A DNA stretch of 46,079 bases, taken from contig JAKSIX010000013.1 in the NCBI GenBank assembly GCA_024398595.1, positions 1 through 46,079 on the forward strand. The letters are read 5' to 3'. Source of the stretch: Bacteroidaceae bacterium (GTDB lineage: Bacteria > Bacteroidota > Bacteroidia > Bacteroidales > Bacteroidaceae). Position numbers and translations under genes: made by a program. This document shows positions 10,016 through 19,196 of the stretch, in pieces. Position 1 is the first letter of the stretch; the number at the start of each line of letters is the position of its first letter. The notes beneath the pieces were generated by a model. The model saw only the letters and a list, made by a program, of their open reading frames with translations. It made no database searches and was not told where the DNA came from.

Positions 10016-10047
10016 AAAAAAAATGGGAGAAACCGAAAGTATCTCCC
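10016..10047 (-). terminator. Intrinsic terminator of tRNA-Gln
   Basis: Read on the minus strand, GGGAGA and TCTCCC pair around a short inner AC/GT extension and a TTTCG loop, then one A and eight Ts follow. It begins seven bases after the last tRNA base, as expected for a single-tRNA transcript. Confidence 0.85.
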
Positions 10048-10053
10048 ACCCAG

Positions 10054-10124
10054 CTGTCGTACGAGGATTCGAACCTCGACAAACAGAACCAAAACCTGTT
10101 GTGCTACCATTACACCATACGACA
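10054..10124 (-). tRNA. tRNA-Gln (anticodon TTG)
   Basis: The minus strand folds as a cloverleaf: acceptor stem TGTCGTA/TACGACA (7 perfect pairs, G as discriminator base), a short D arm containing GTAATGGTAGC, an anticodon stem CAGGT/ACTGT-like with loop TTTTGGT (anticodon TTG, reading CAA), and a T arm with GGTTCGAATCC. CCA is not encoded. It has its own promoter (10156-10185) and terminator (10016-10047). Confidence 0.95.
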
Positions 10125-10155
10125 ATACCTTGTGTTCCCTCCCGGGAACGGCCTG

Positions 10156-10185
10156 CAAAGTTAGCAGTTTCCTGTTATTCCGCAA
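10156..10185 (-). promoter_or_regulatory. Promoter of tRNA-Gln, overlapping the end of tyrS
   Basis: The -7 box TAACTTTG is at 10163-10156, and a TTG -33 element at 10185-10183 is 19 bases upstream, inside the last codons of tyrS. A small perfect hairpin GTTCCC/GGGAAC (10134-10149) lies at the expected transcript start, before the mature tRNA end. Confidence 0.65.
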
Positions 10186-11467
10186 TCAGCAGATAATAGT
10201 TTTTCTTGCCCCGTTGCAGAATAATGTACCGGCCATCAATGAGATCTTCTGCCGTAATGGCACGCGCATGGTCGTAAAGTTTCTCTTTATTCATCATTAC
10301 GCCACCTCCCTGCATCATTTTCCGGGCTTCGCTCTTCGAGAAGAACACCGGACATACGTCGGTAAGGAAATCCGAGACTTTCAGCTGTCCGTCAAGGACG
10401 CTTCTGCTGAACCTGTACTGGGGAACGCCCTCGAATACGGAAAGCAGCATATCCTCGCTTATCTGACGGAGCGCCTCAGAGGAACTGTTACCGAACAACA
10501 GGCCGGACGCTTCCTCCGCCGCCTTGTACTCAGCCTCCCCGTGTACCATCACGGTAACATCCTTGGCAAGGCGTTTCTGAATCAGGCGAAGGTGCGGAGC
10601 CTGCTCGTGCTCTAAGATAAGAGCGTCGCATTCGTCTTTCCCAATATTTGTAAATATCTTTACATATCTCCTGGCATCATCATCGCTGACATTGAGCCAG
10701 AACTGATAGAACCTGTACGGCGATGTGTATTCCGGATTCAGCCATACATTACCCCCCTCAGTCTTTCCGAACTTGGTGCCGTCGGACTTTGTAATAAGCG
10801 GGCAGGTCAATGCGAAGCATTCCGCTCCGTTGATTCTGCGTATCAGTTCTGCACCTGTAGTGATATTGCCCCACTGGTCAGCACCGCCCATCTGAAGCTT
10901 GCAGCCCTTATGCTCATTGAGATACAGGAAATCGTAGCCCTGAAGGAGCTGGTATGTGAATTCGGTGAATGACAGTCCGTCACGAGCCTCACCGCTCAGT
11001 CTGCGGCGGACGGAATCTTTGGCCATCATGTAGTTGACGGTGATGTGCTTGCCTATATCACGCGAAAAGTCAAGGAACGACATATCTTTCATCCAATCAT
11101 AATTATTGACAAGCTCTGCGCGGTTCGGAGCATCGCTGTCAAAATCGAGGAAATGCGAGAGCTGCTTCTTTATGCAATCGACATTATGTCTGAGCGTTTC
11201 TTCGTTGAGCAGGTTGCGTTCCTGCGACTTACCGCTCGGATCGCCTATCATGCCGGTCGCGCCTCCTACAAGTGCTATCGGCTTATGTCCGCAGCGCTGG
11301 AAATGCCGCAGAATCATAATGCTGCACAGGTGGCCTATGTGAAGTGAGTCGGCTGTGGGGTCAAAACCTACGTATGCCGTCACACACTCATTGCGGAGCA
11401 GTTCATCAGTACCCGGCATAGTCTGGTGTATCATGCCCCTCCAGGTAAGTTCTTCCAAAAAATCCAT
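10175..11467 (-). CDS. tyrS: Tyrosyl-tRNA synthetase
   Basis: 430 residues from the [11 protein letters not shown] start, the normal TyrRS length. Class I signatures are present: HIGH as SLHIGHLCS (about residues 45-53) and the KMSKS-equivalent KFGKT (about 232-236), with the tyrosine-binding YDFLYL and [10 protein letters not shown] segments between. The C-terminal 70 residues (VSDFLTDV to the end) form the S4 RNA-binding domain. It charges tRNA-Tyr in the cytoplasm. An upstream in-frame ATG at 11500 is rejected because it falls within the promoter (11498-11529) and would overlap tatD. The next gene downstream is tRNA-Gln. Confidence 0.97.
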   Translation of the reverse strand: MDFLEELTWRGMIHQTMPGTDELLRNECVTAYVGFDPTADSLHIGHLCSIMILRHFQRCGHKPIALVGGATGMIGDPSGKSQERNLLNEETLRHNVDCIKKQLSHFLDFDSDAPNRAELVNNYDWMKDMSFLDFSRDIGKHITVNYMMAKDSVRRRLSGEARDGLSFTEFTYQLLQGYDFLYLNEHKGCKLQMGGADQWGNITTGAELIRRINGAECFALTCPLITKSDGTKFGKTEGGNVWLNPEYTSPYRFYQFWLNVSDDDARRYVKIFTNIGKDECDALILEHEQAPHLRLIQKRLAKDVTVMVHGEAEYKAAEEASGLLFGNSSSEALRQISEDMLLSVFEGVPQYRFSRSVLDGQLKVSDFLTDVCPVFFSKSEARKMMQGGGVMMNKEKLYDHARAITAEDLIDGRYIILQRGKKNYYLLIAE

Positions 11468-11474
11468 ATCGTAA

Positions 11475-12155
11475 TTATTTGTCAGTTTGTTCTGATGCAA
11501 AAATACAATTCTTTTCCCACCTTGCCAAAACAGGTTCTAAAAACACCGACAGATTTGATTGCAGCCTGTCAGTCACCACATCGGCGGGAATTCCGAGTAC
11601 CGGAGCCATAGCCGATATGACACTGTCTATACCGATATGGCTGTCTGTTTCTGCAAGCATCCTGTCTATACCGACATAGCGCAATGCGTCAGGATTGGAA
11701 CGCACTCCGAAAGAAATTGACAATCCGTGGTCAAGCAGTTCACCGGCGAGACGTGTTCCGCCACGGAATCCATGCACCGCCCAGGGCATAGCCGGACACA
11801 GTTCCCTTTTCATCGCCAACAGCAAGTCAGTGCTTTTTACGGAATGTATGACAAGCGGTTTCCCATATTTCTCCGATAGTTCCACCTGACGCGCAAATAC
11901 CGCTTCCTGTATATTAAGTGACGGTCCGCGCAGCCTGTCAAATCCGACTTCCCCGACAGACACGACACTATCAAGGGAAAGCATCCGTTCCACCCACGCG
12001 AATTGTTCTTCACCGGCTGTTTCTGCGTCCCACGGGTGGATGCCCGCACTGCATATCTGACCGGCAGGTATTTCTGTCACGCCCAAGGGTAGGCAATAGA
12101 CCGCCGAACCTGCGGGTTCCGGAATATTATGCGTATGGAGATCAATGATATGCAT
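11475..12155 (-). CDS. TatD-family metal-dependent hydrolase
   Basis: 226 residues from the [10 protein letters not shown] start. The metal-binding motifs of the TatD/amidohydrolase fold appear in order: DLHTH (residues 5-9), GIHPWDA, GEVGFD, VIHSVKS, HGFRGG and AETDSH. Members are Mg- or Zn-dependent deoxyribonucleases or esterases; the exact substrate is not shown. The protein is somewhat shorter than the usual 255-265 residues. A longer in-frame start at 12197 would overlap yidD by 32 bases and lacks family resemblance, so the shorter start is preferred. It follows yidD by 10 bases and is likely in the hemD-rnpA-yidD operon. Confidence 0.9.
   Translation of the reverse strand: MHIIDLHTHNIPEPAGSAVYCLPLGVTEIPAGQICSAGIHPWDAETAGEEQFAWVERMLSLDSVVSVGEVGFDRLRGPSLNIQEAVFARQVELSEKYGKPLVIHSVKSTDLLLAMKRELCPAMPWAVHGFRGGTRLAGELLDHGLSISFGVRSNPDALRYVGIDRMLAETDSHIGIDSVISAMAPVLGIPADVVTDRLQSNLSVFLEPVLARWEKNCIFASEQTDK
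11498..11529 (-). promoter_or_regulatory. Promoter of tyrS inside the end of tatD
   Basis: The minus strand shows -33 TTTG (11529-11526), a 20-base spacer and -7 TATTTTTG (11505-11498), a close match to the Bacteroides consensus. It sits in the last codons of tatD and gives tyrS a leader of about 25 bases before the ATG at 11467. Confidence 0.7.
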
Positions 12156-12165
12156 ACGGTGTCTG

Positions 12166-12420
12166 TCAGTCCGGAACGGGGTCATAGCCGGAACCACCGC
12201 CAGGTCGGCATCGGAGAATACGCTTTACGGCTATCCACAGGCCTTTGAACGGCCCGTGTCTGCGTATGGCAATGACTGCATACTCCGAGCAGGTGGGTAC
12301 AAAACGGCACGATGGCGGAGTCAGCGGTGATATGCAGTATCTGTAGAAATATATCGGAAGCAAGAGAAGCCATCCGGCAGCCTTTAAGAATAATCCGTAC
12401 AAATATCTGATTGTGGGCAT
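12166..12420 (-). CDS. yidD: Membrane protein insertion efficiency factor YidD
   Basis: 84 residues. It has the family core: an N-terminal amphipathic/hydrophobic helix ([21 protein letters not shown]), the [19 protein letters not shown] block with its two conserved cysteines, and the C-terminal [14 protein letters not shown] motif. YidD is a small inner-membrane-associated protein that aids YidC-dependent insertion. Its position 11 bases after rnpA is the classic arrangement across bacteria. Confidence 0.97.
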   Translation of the reverse strand: MPTIRYLYGLFLKAAGWLLLLPIYFYRYCISPLTPPSCRFVPTCSEYAVIAIRRHGPFKGLWIAVKRILRCRPGGGSGYDPVPD

Positions 12421-12431
12421 CGCTACGGGAT

Positions 12432-12854
12432 TTATTGTCCAACAGTTTCGCTGTCCTGCCGGAGCTCCGACAGCAATTTTTCAAATGCCACACCGAACTT
12501 TACGGCAAGTGCGTCCGATTCCCACAGTCTGTTGTCTGCGAATATGAATGCCAGTTGGACATCCTTTCCGGACGCGGAACATAAAGCGGCAATCTGCGAT
12601 TTTGAATGCCTGTACATTTCACGCAGCTGGCGTTTCACCCTGTTACGGCACACGGCCCGCTTGAAATGTCTTTTTGAAACGCTGAACATTGCTGTCGCTT
12701 TGCAGGCCGTCTTTTCATCGGAATATCCGCTGATGCGATATACGATTCTGATGGGAAAAGCCGCTACGGATTTCCCTTCGGAGAACAGCGTGCCAATAAG
12801 GCTGCGGCTGCATAACCTTTCACTTTTACCCAATGTGAGACTATGCTCAGACAT
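12432..12854 (-). CDS. rnpA: Ribonuclease P protein component
   Basis: 140 residues. The start has the typical LGKSERLCS segment; the signature is the basic RNR-type motif in [18 protein letters not shown] (about residues 63-80), which binds the RNase P RNA and pre-tRNA leader. It works with the RNA subunit to trim tRNA 5' ends. The neighbours yidD (downstream) and hemD (upstream, 23-base gap) are as in other Bacteroidales. The C-terminal 25 residues past the RnpA fold are unremarkable. Confidence 0.96.
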   Translation of the reverse strand: MSEHSLTLGKSERLCSRSLIGTLFSEGKSVAAFPIRIVYRISGYSDEKTACKATAMFSVSKRHFKRAVCRNRVKRQLREMYRHSKSQIAALCSASGKDVQLAFIFADNRLWESDALAVKFGVAFEKLLSELRQDSETVGQ

Positions 12855-12877
12855 TGCATCCGTGAAAACCGTAATAA

Positions 12878-13612
12878 TTATTTGCTTTTACTGAGATACT
12901 GGTCAATGGCAGCGGCCATCGACGATATGCCGGGAGCCGGGGCCTTGATGTCCAAGCGCAGCCCGGCATCGGTTACAGCCTTTGCCGTAACATCTCCGAA
13001 ACATCCTATCAGCACCTTGCCCTGAACGAAGTCCGGGGCATTCTTGCGCAAGGAATCCACACCGGCAGGGCTGAAGAACACCATCATATCGAAACCGTCC
13101 AGATCCTCCGGCTTGAAATCATTGCTTACGGTACGGTACATTACCGCCTCGGAATGGAAAATTCCATTGCTGTCAAGCAGGTTCTTGAGCTCACCCGTAT
13201 GGACATCCGACACCGGTATGAAATACTTTTCCGTCTTGTGCTTGAGAATTGCCGGCATCATTCCGTCAACCTTGCCTGTATCGCCGAAGAACACTTTGCG
13301 TTTGCGGTACTGGACATATTTCTGAATATAATTAGCCACCTGATCGGTTATGCAGAAATACTTCATATCATCCGGAATGACAATTCTCATTTCCTTGCTG
13401 AGAGCAAAGAAATGATCCACCGCGTGACGCGAAGTGAACACTATGGCCGTATGATCCAAAATCGAGACTTTCTGCTGACGGAACTCTTTTGTCGTAAGAC
13501 TTTCCACCTTGATGAAAGGACGGAAAACAATCTCTACACCATATTTGTCACGCAGGTCAAAATACGGGGATTTTACCGTTGCAGGCTGAGGCTGGGATAT
13601 CAGGATTTTCAT
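12878..13612 (-). CDS. hemD: Uroporphyrinogen-III synthase
   Basis: 244 residues matching the Bacteroidota HemD pattern: MKILISQPQPA start, a HTAIVFTSRHAVDHFF segment (about residues 53-68), a middle hinge with KVFFGDTGKVDGM, and the C-terminal VVFFSPAGVDSLRKN-like and IGCFGDVTAKA stretches. The enzyme closes hydroxymethylbilane to uroporphyrinogen III in tetrapyrrole synthesis. Sequence conservation in this family is low, so the call rests on length, these motifs and the hemD-rnpA linkage. Its promoter is at 13657-13685, making it the first gene of the operon. Confidence 0.9.
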   Translation of the reverse strand: MKILISQPQPATVKSPYFDLRDKYGVEIVFRPFIKVESLTTKEFRQQKVSILDHTAIVFTSRHAVDHFFALSKEMRIVIPDDMKYFCITDQVANYIQKYVQYRKRKVFFGDTGKVDGMMPAILKHKTEKYFIPVSDVHTGELKNLLDSNGIFHSEAVMYRTVSNDFKPEDLDGFDMMVFFSPAGVDSLRKNAPDFVQGKVLIGCFGDVTAKAVTDAGLRLDIKAPAPGISSMAAAIDQYLSKSK

Positions 13613-13656
13613 CGTCTGTCAATAGATATAGCGTTATGCAAATCTGTTTAGGGGCA

Positions 13657-13685
13657 CAAAGTTACAAAAAAAGTTGGATAACAAC
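13657..13685 (-). promoter_or_regulatory. Promoter of the hemD-rnpA-yidD-tatD operon
   Basis: The -7 box TAACTTTG is at 13664-13657 on the minus strand. A weaker GTTG -33 element (13685-13682) is 17 bases upstream. The predicted start gives a leader of about 40 bases. Confidence 0.55.
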
Positions 13686-13695
13686 ACACTATCAG

Positions 13696-14286
13696 TTATC
13701 TTCTTAGCGAGAGTCTGGCACGTGCCGTGTCCCACTCCGGCAACTCTGACAACATATCCACGGCCTGTCCGGCATTGTCAGCCAAGTTCCACAGGCCATC
13801 CAGACCGGCATCAATAAAACACTCGTCCGACATACGCCGCAACTGCCCTGCAAGCATATCGTAGAATCCATTGACATTCACTATAAGTATAGGGGCGGTA
13901 AAAAAGCCAAGCTGCTTGAGTGTGAGGGCCTCCATTGCCTCATCCATCGTGCCGCAGCCGCCGGGCAGCACGATGACGGCATCGGCCTCCTTCAGCATGA
14001 GGCGTTTACGTTCAGCCATATCCTCTGTCAGGCGGACATCACGTATACCTTTGTGCAACCATCCGGCATCTACCATAAACCGGGGAATGACGGCTGTCAC
14101 CTCACCATTCTGCGAGAGAGCGCCATCTTCCACAGAAGCCATCAGCCCACGGCTGCCGCCGCCGGTAACCAGTCCTATTCCACGCCCGGCAAGCAATCCG
14201 CCAAGACGGTATGCCTCATCTGAATATATCTGAGGTACGTGAGGACTTGAGGCGCAGAATACACATACTTTCCGTATAGTCATCAT
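13696..14286 (-). CDS. LOG-family phosphoribohydrolase (TIGR00730)
   Basis: 196 residues. The Rossmann-type fold starts with KVCVFCASSP, and the family signature PGGCGTMDE (about residues 107-115) is intact, as is the GLVTGGGSRGLM segment (about 38-49). LOG proteins hydrolyse nucleoside 5'-monophosphates such as cytokinin ribotides to base plus ribose 5-phosphate; the bacterial housekeeping role is less clear. The gene starts only 14 bases beyond the rpsO terminator stem and no promoter fits in that space, so it may depend on read-through from rpsO. Confidence 0.92.
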   Translation of the reverse strand: MMTIRKVCVFCASSPHVPQIYSDEAYRLGGLLAGRGIGLVTGGGSRGLMASVEDGALSQNGEVTAVIPRFMVDAGWLHKGIRDVRLTEDMAERKRLMLKEADAVIVLPGGCGTMDEAMEALTLKQLGFFTAPILIVNVNGFYDMLAGQLRRMSDECFIDAGLDGLWNLADNAGQAVDMLSELPEWDTARARLSLRR

Positions 14287-14299
14287 TTACATGTTAATA

Positions 14300-14334
14300 A
14301 AACAAAAAGCCGCCTCCTTATGCTGGAAGCGGCT
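14300..14334 (-). terminator. Intrinsic terminator of rpsO
   Basis: On the minus strand AGCCGCTTCC pairs with GGAGGCGGCT (one A-C mismatch) around an AGCATAA loop, followed by TTTTGTTTT. It is placed 18 bases after the rpsO stop and just before the LOG start. Confidence 0.8.
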
Positions 14335-14351
14335 CTTTACTTTCTTTAGCC

Positions 14352-14621
14352 TTACTTACGCAGACCCAGAGCCTTGATGATGGCACGGTAACGCTCGATA
14401 TCCTTTCTCTTAAGATAATCAAGCAATGCACGGCGCTTACCTACAAGCTGGGTCAATGCCCTTTCAGTGCTATAATCCTTACGGTTCTCCTTAAGATGTT
14501 CCGTCAAATGGGAAATACGGTATGAGAACAGGGCTATCTGAGCTTCGGGTGAGCCAGTATCCGTGTTGGACTTTCCGTATTGTCCAAAGATTTCCTGTTT
14601 TTTCTCTTTGTCTAAATACAT
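14352..14621 (-). CDS. rpsO: Small ribosomal subunit protein S15
   Basis: 89 residues from MYLDKEKK, exactly the length of E. coli S15. The hallmark segments are DTGSPEAQIAL (about residues 21-31), the helix HLTEHLKENRKDYSTERAL and the end motif KRRALLDYLKRKDIERY. It binds 16S rRNA helices 20-22 early in 30S assembly. An in-frame ATG three codons upstream (14630) is possible but gives a non-standard start. The promoter is at 14650-14681, divergent from typA. Confidence 0.97.
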   Translation of the reverse strand: MYLDKEKKQEIFGQYGKSNTDTGSPEAQIALFSYRISHLTEHLKENRKDYSTERALTQLVGKRRALLDYLKRKDIERYRAIIKALGLRK

Positions 14622-14649
14622 TTTTAACACGTTTTTGATTTAGCGGGCA

Positions 14650-14681
14650 CAAAGTTAGATTTTCTTTTCGTGTCCGCCAAA
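14650..14681 (-). promoter_or_regulatory. Promoter of rpsO
   Basis: The minus strand has -33 TTTG (14681-14678), a 20-base spacer and -7 TAACTTTG (14657-14650). This is one of the best consensus matches in the window. Confidence 0.75.
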
Positions 14682-14701
14682 CTAAATTTTGATTTTTTGC
14701 G

Positions 14702-14709
14702 TAACTTTG
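14702..14709 (+). promoter_or_regulatory. -7 box of the typA promoter
   Basis: TAACTTTG lies 35 bases before the typA ATG at 14745. No clear -33 TTTG is found at 19-21 bases upstream. Its position rules out translation from the in-frame ATG at 14670, which would lie upstream of the transcript start. Confidence 0.55.
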
Positions 14710-14744
14710 CGACCTGTTTTACGAAAACCCACTTAAAACGGGAA

Positions 14745-16538
14745 ATGGAGATAAGGAATATTGCGATAATTGCTCACGTTGATCACGGTAAGACAACACT
14801 GGTTGACAAGATGATGATGGCCGGTAACCTGTTCAGAGAGAATCAGGCAAAAGGCGAGTTGATGCTGGACAACAACGATCTGGAGAGAGAGCGGGGAATA
14901 ACGATTCTCTCTAAGAACGTGTCTATTATATATAAAGATGTAAAAATCAACATTATTGACACTCCGGGACACTCCGACTTCGGTGGCGAGGTGGAGCGCG
15001 TGCTCAATATGGCTGACGGATGTATCCTGTTGGTCGATGCATTCGAGGGGCCGATGCCCCAGACACGCTTTGTACTTCAGAAAGCTCTTGAAATAGGCCT
15101 GAAGCCTATTGTGGTGGTCAATAAGGTCGATAAGCCGAACTGCCGTCCGGAGGAAGTCTATGAGATGGTCTTTGACCTGATGTTCGCATTGGATGCCACC
15201 GAAGACCAGCTTGATTTTCCAGTGCTTTACGGCTCGGCCAAGCAGGCCTGGATGAGCGATGACTGGAAGAAGCCGACGGAAAACATCCTGCCGCTGCTGG
15301 ATGCCATCATCAAATACATACCTGCCCCGAGAAAACAGGAAGGTTCACTGCAGATGCTTGTCACATCGCTGGATTACTCATCCTACACGGGACGCATAGC
15401 TATAGGCCGTATCAACAGGGGTACTCTGAAAGAGGGTATGATGTGCAGTCTGGCTCACCGCGACGGAAGTATTGAGAAGGTGAAAATCAAGGAACTGCAT
15501 ACATTCGAGGGTATGGGCCGCAAGAAGACGCAGGAAGTCGGTTTCGGTGACATCTGCGCTATTGTAGGTTTGGAGAAATTCGAAATCGGCGATACCATCT
15601 GCGATGCCGAGAATCCTGACCCGCTGCCACCTATCGCCATTGACGAGCCTACCATGAGTATGCTCTTCACGATAAATGATTCACCGTTCTTCGGAAAGGA
15701 AGGCAAGTACGTTACCTCAAGGCACGTGTATGAACGCCTGCAGCTGGAGCTGGACAAGAACCTCGCACTGCGCGTAGAGCCCGCCGAGGGTGACGGCAAG
15801 TGGATAGTATCCGGACGTGGAGTGCTCCACCTGTCAATACTCATCGAGACGATGCGGAGGGAAGGATACGAACTTCAGGTAGGTCAGCCTCAGGTCATCA
15901 TGAAGGAGATTGACGGCAAGCAATGCGAACCTATCGAAGAGCTTACTATCAGCGTTCCTGAGGAATTCAGCAGCAAGATGATTGACCTTGCCACACGCAG
16001 GAAAGGCGATATGACATCAATGGAGACACAGGGTGACCGTGTAATCATAACGTTCGACATCCCGTCACGAGGCATTATCGGTCTGAGGACAAATGTGCTG
16101 ACAGCATCGCAGGGTGAGGCTATAATGGCCCACCGCTTCAAGGAATATCAGCCGTTCAAGGGTGAGATTGAACGCCGTACAAACGGTTCTATGGTAGCTA
16201 TGGAGACCGGTACTGTCTATGCCTATGCACTTGACAAGCTGCAGGACAGGGGCAGGTTCTTCGTAAATCCCCAGGAGCAGGTGTATGCAGGACAGGTGGT
16301 AGGAGAACACGTACACGAGAAAGACCTTGTGGTCAATGTTACCAAAGCGAAGCAGCTTACCAATATGCGTGCCAGCGGTGCGGATGAGAAGGCGCACATT
16401 GCACCTCCTGTGGTATTCTCGTTGGAAGAGGCCCTGGAATATATCAAGAACGATGAGTATGTTGAGGTAACTCCGCAGAGCATGCGTATGCGCAAGGTGA
16501 TTCTGGACGAACTGGAGCGCAAACGCGCAAACAAATGA
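14745..16538 (+). CDS. typA: Ribosome-associated GTPase TypA/BipA
   Basis: 597 residues from [18 protein letters not shown], the normal BipA length. GTPase motifs: G1 AHVDHGKT (10-17), G2 RGITI, G3 DTPGHSD, G4 NKVDKP, and the SAK motif. These are followed by EF-G-like domains II, III and V and the BipA-specific C-terminal domain (ending [17 protein letters not shown]). It binds the ribosome like EF-G and supports 50S assembly and growth under stress or cold. It is transcribed divergently from rpsO; the next gene begins 13 bases after its stop, suggesting co-transcription. Confidence 0.97.
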   Translation: MEIRNIAIIAHVDHGKTTLVDKMMMAGNLFRENQAKGELMLDNNDLERERGITILSKNVSIIYKDVKINIIDTPGHSDFGGEVERVLNMADGCILLVDAFEGPMPQTRFVLQKALEIGLKPIVVVNKVDKPNCRPEEVYEMVFDLMFALDATEDQLDFPVLYGSAKQAWMSDDWKKPTENILPLLDAIIKYIPAPRKQEGSLQMLVTSLDYSSYTGRIAIGRINRGTLKEGMMCSLAHRDGSIEKVKIKELHTFEGMGRKKTQEVGFGDICAIVGLEKFEIGDTICDAENPDPLPPIAIDEPTMSMLFTINDSPFFGKEGKYVTSRHVYERLQLELDKNLALRVEPAEGDGKWIVSGRGVLHLSILIETMRREGYELQVGQPQVIMKEIDGKQCEPIEELTISVPEEFSSKMIDLATRRKGDMTSMETQGDRVIITFDIPSRGIIGLRTNVLTASQGEAIMAHRFKEYQPFKGEIERRTNGSMVAMETGTVYAYALDKLQDRGRFFVNPQEQVYAGQVVGEHVHEKDLVVNVTKAKQLTNMRASGADEKAHIAPPVVFSLEEALEYIKNDEYVEVTPQSMRMRKVILDELERKRANK

Positions 16539-16551
16539 CAGACATATTCCG

Positions 16552-17619
16552 ATGAGAGCATTGACACGCATACTATGGATTGTAATGCCGGCTCTCATTG
16601 TGTCGTGCTCCGGGCATAGCAAAATGTTCATACTGGACGGTACTACAGCTGACATCGGGAATGGAGTCATACTGGTAACAGGTATAGACTCACGATTCGA
16701 CCGCTTCGATACGATTCTGATAGAAAACGGGAAATTTGCATACCGATGCGATGTTGATACCCTGACGCCGGTCGTACTGCTGTTCCCTGATGGAAAAATA
16801 GAACCTGTCTTCGCAGACAAGTCACAGAAAAGTTGTCTGTTCAGCGATTCCATCGGCAAAATCACAGTAGAAGGTACTATATATGACCTGCAGTACCGTG
16901 AATTCATACCTGCAATGCAGAATGACACCACACCGGAACAGATACTGCACCACATAGACAGTTTCATTTCAATCTACCCGTTTTCCGAGGTCACACCTTA
17001 TCTCATATTCAGATATTGTGTGATGGACGATGCAATCAGCCTGAACCTGCTGTCCGACCTCATTGACAGAATGAGCGGGCAAATGAAGGATAATGTATTC
17101 ATCTCTGAGGTATCGGCCGGACTGAACCGGCAGAATTCAGGCATCAGAGGTATCGGGAACTACCCGCTCAATGACACATCGTATGTCAGTTACGCAATAG
17201 GAAGCCTGTTTGAAGAAGACAACACTCTGCTGTACGTATGGGCATCGTGGGACAAGGCATCAAGACAGATAGCCGACAGTCTGACGGCTATCGGAAAGAG
17301 ATATGCAAAAAAGTCCTTCTCCATTGCAGGCATATCCATCGACACGGACAGACAACGGTGGATGACAGCTGTCAGGGAGGACAGCGTCAGTTGGAATCAG
17401 TATAATGATCCGAAAGGATGGAACGGCAAAATTGCAGATTATTTCAAGATAAGCCGGCTGCCGTATTTTATACTTTTGGACAAAACGCACGATAACGCCG
17501 TGATTTACGGAAATGATCTGGATGAAGTAGTTGCCAAAATAAACCTGTTGCCCGATACAAAAGTCAAGCAAGGCTTAAAAGACAAAAAAAACCGAAGGAA
17601 AGGAAGAAAAGAACCATGA
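16552..17619 (+). CDS. DUF4369-like lipoprotein with a thioredoxin fold lacking the CxxC pair
   Basis: 355 residues. The N-terminus is a lipoprotein signal (LIVSC, Cys19). Residues about 28-115 resemble the DUF4369 domain (FDTILIENGKFAY and LLFPDGK strands) that precedes TlpA/thioredoxin domains in Bacteroidota. The C-terminal half has the thioredoxin layout: YVWASW strand-loop (about 226-233), a GISIDTD strand, and the cis-Pro loop RLPYFILLD (about 302-310). At the place of the usual WCGPC the sequence is WDKAS, with no cysteine. Disulfide exchange is therefore unlikely, and a binding or structural role is more plausible. A very basic tail (KKNRRKGRK) ends the protein. It sits between typA and yifB, probably in one operon. 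Confidence 0.8.
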   Translation: MRALTRILWIVMPALIVSCSGHSKMFILDGTTADIGNGVILVTGIDSRFDRFDTILIENGKFAYRCDVDTLTPVVLLFPDGKIEPVFADKSQKSCLFSDSIGKITVEGTIYDLQYREFIPAMQNDTTPEQILHHIDSFISIYPFSEVTPYLIFRYCVMDDAISLNLLSDLIDRMSGQMKDNVFISEVSAGLNRQNSGIRGIGNYPLNDTSYVSYAIGSLFEEDNTLLYVWASWDKASRQIADSLTAIGKRYAKKSFSIAGISIDTDRQRWMTAVREDSVSWNQYNDPKGWNGKIADYFKISRLPYFILLDKTHDNAVIYGNDLDEVVAKINLLPDTKVKQGLKDKKNRRKGRKEP

Positions 17620-17660
17620 AGTAAGTTACTGCCTGAACGACAAATCTAATACGATACACT

Positions 17661-19196
17661 ATGCTAATCAAAATTTTCGGGGCGGCTGTCCATGGGATAG
17701 ACGCTTACATTGTGACCATTGAGGTCAGCACATCGCGTGGAATAAAATTCTTTCTGGTCGGATTGCCGGACAATGCCGTGCGTGAAAGTCACGAGCGTAT
17801 TATCTCCGCATTCCAGAACAACGGATTCAAATTTCCCTCGTGTCAGACTATCGTCAATCTTGCACCTGCCGATGTACGAAAGGAAGGGTCGGCTTACGAT
17901 CTGCCTCTCGCCATCGGTATAATGGCGGCAAGCGGAATGATTCATTCCGATATTCTCGGCGAGACTCTCATTATGGGAGAATTGGGCTTGGACGGAGTGC
18001 TGCACCCCGTGAAAGGTGTTCTCCCTATGGCTGTAAAGGCACGTGAGGAAGGATTCAGGAATATGATTCTCCCTATAGAAAATGCCGATGAAGCGGCAGT
18101 CGTGGATGGCATACGGATTTATGGGGCTACCAATCTGAGACAGGTGGCAGAATTTCTGAACGGGGAAGGACGGCTTGAGGAACGGCATCACACAGAAGGA
18201 ATTACAGAGGGTTACAGCACAACCGGGTATCCCGATTTTGCAGATGTCAAGGGGCAGGAATCCGTAAAAAGAGCACTGGAAGTGGCCGCAGCCGGCTCAC
18301 ATAATGTAATTATGGTCGGCCCGCCGGGAAGCGGCAAATCAATGATGGCAAAATGTCTGCCGTCCATACTGCCGCCACTGACTCCATCGGAGAGCCTTGA
18401 GACAACGAAGATTCACTCCGTAGCCGGACTTATCAGGCCGGACAGCCCGCTTGTAACGGAACGGCCGTTCCGCAGTCCCCACCATACCATTTCCCGCACC
18501 GCACTCGTCGGAGGAGGCGCAAATGCCCAGCCCGGCGAGATAAGTATGGCTCATAATGGCATCCTATACCTCGATGAAATCGCGGAATTCCAGCATCACG
18601 TGCTTGAAGTGCTGCGCGGGCCGCTGGAAGAGCGCAATATACATATCTCACGCATTAAATACAATGTCGAATATCCGGCATCATTTATGCTGGTGGCTTC
18701 AATGAATCCCTGTCCGTGCGGTTACTACACGCATCCGACGCATCCCTGCAACTGCCGTCCCGATGCCATCGCACGCTATCTGAACCGTATTTCCGGGCCG
18801 TTGATGGACAGGTTTGACCTACAGATTGAAATCGCTCCGCTGGACTTTGGGGAAATGAGCCGCACCGCCCCGGGTGAACCTTCGGCAAGCATACGCGAAC
18901 GTGTTGTCTGCGCCAGGAAGCGTCAGGAAGAGCGTTTCCGCAATGTTCCGGGAATATATTGCAATGCCCAGATGACGAGCCGCCTGATGCGTCAGTTCGC
19001 CGAACCTGACAGGAATGGGCTTGAAATGCTCCGCAGAGCCATAGACAGCCTGCATCTTTCTGCACGTGCATACGACCGCATCCTTCGCGTGGCACGTACC
19101 ATTGCGGACTTGGAAGGCACGGAGAATATTCAGGGACACCACATAGCCGAAGCTATAGGCTATCGTGCGCTTGACCGTGCCGACTGGGGAAAGTAG
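17661..19196 (+). CDS. YifB/ComM-family Mg-chelatase-like AAA+ ATPase
   Basis: 511 residues, the usual size. The N-terminal Lon-protease-like domain (about 1-170, with FFLVGLPDNAVRES and VNLAPADVRKEG) is followed by the Mg-chelatase AAA+ module: Walker A GPPGSGKS (about 220-227), Walker B ILYLDEIAEF (about 294-303), the FRSPHHTIS sensor region, and a cysteine cluster CPCGYY...CNC (about 353-366). The C-terminal helical domain ends with GYRALDRADWGK. ComM is a hexameric branch-migration helicase used in natural transformation in some species; most YifB proteins are uncharacterised. Its last 44 bases overlap the convergent AMP-ligase gene. Confidence 0.95.
   Translation: MLIKIFGAAVHGIDAYIVTIEVSTSRGIKFFLVGLPDNAVRESHERIISAFQNNGFKFPSCQTIVNLAPADVRKEGSAYDLPLAIGIMAASGMIHSDILGETLIMGELGLDGVLHPVKGVLPMAVKAREEGFRNMILPIENADEAAVVDGIRIYGATNLRQVAEFLNGEGRLEERHHTEGITEGYSTTGYPDFADVKGQESVKRALEVAAAGSHNVIMVGPPGSGKSMMAKCLPSILPPLTPSESLETTKIHSVAGLIRPDSPLVTERPFRSPHHTISRTALVGGGANAQPGEISMAHNGILYLDEIAEFQHHVLEVLRGPLEERNIHISRIKYNVEYPASFMLVASMNPCPCGYYTHPTHPCNCRPDAIARYLNRISGPLMDRFDLQIEIAPLDFGEMSRTAPGEPSASIRERVVCARKRQEERFRNVPGIYCNAQMTSRLMRQFAEPDRNGLEMLRRAIDSLHLSARAYDRILRVARTIADLEGTENIQGHHIAEAIGYRALDRADWGK

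Noticed and set aside
10134..10149. GTTCCC/GGGAAC hairpin as the tyrS terminator
   Set aside because: Six-base stem without a following T-run on the minus strand, and it coincides with the predicted tRNA-Gln transcript start.
16065..16967. 300-codon minus-strand frame across typA and the next gene
   Set aside because: It spans two real genes on the other strand and resembles no protein.
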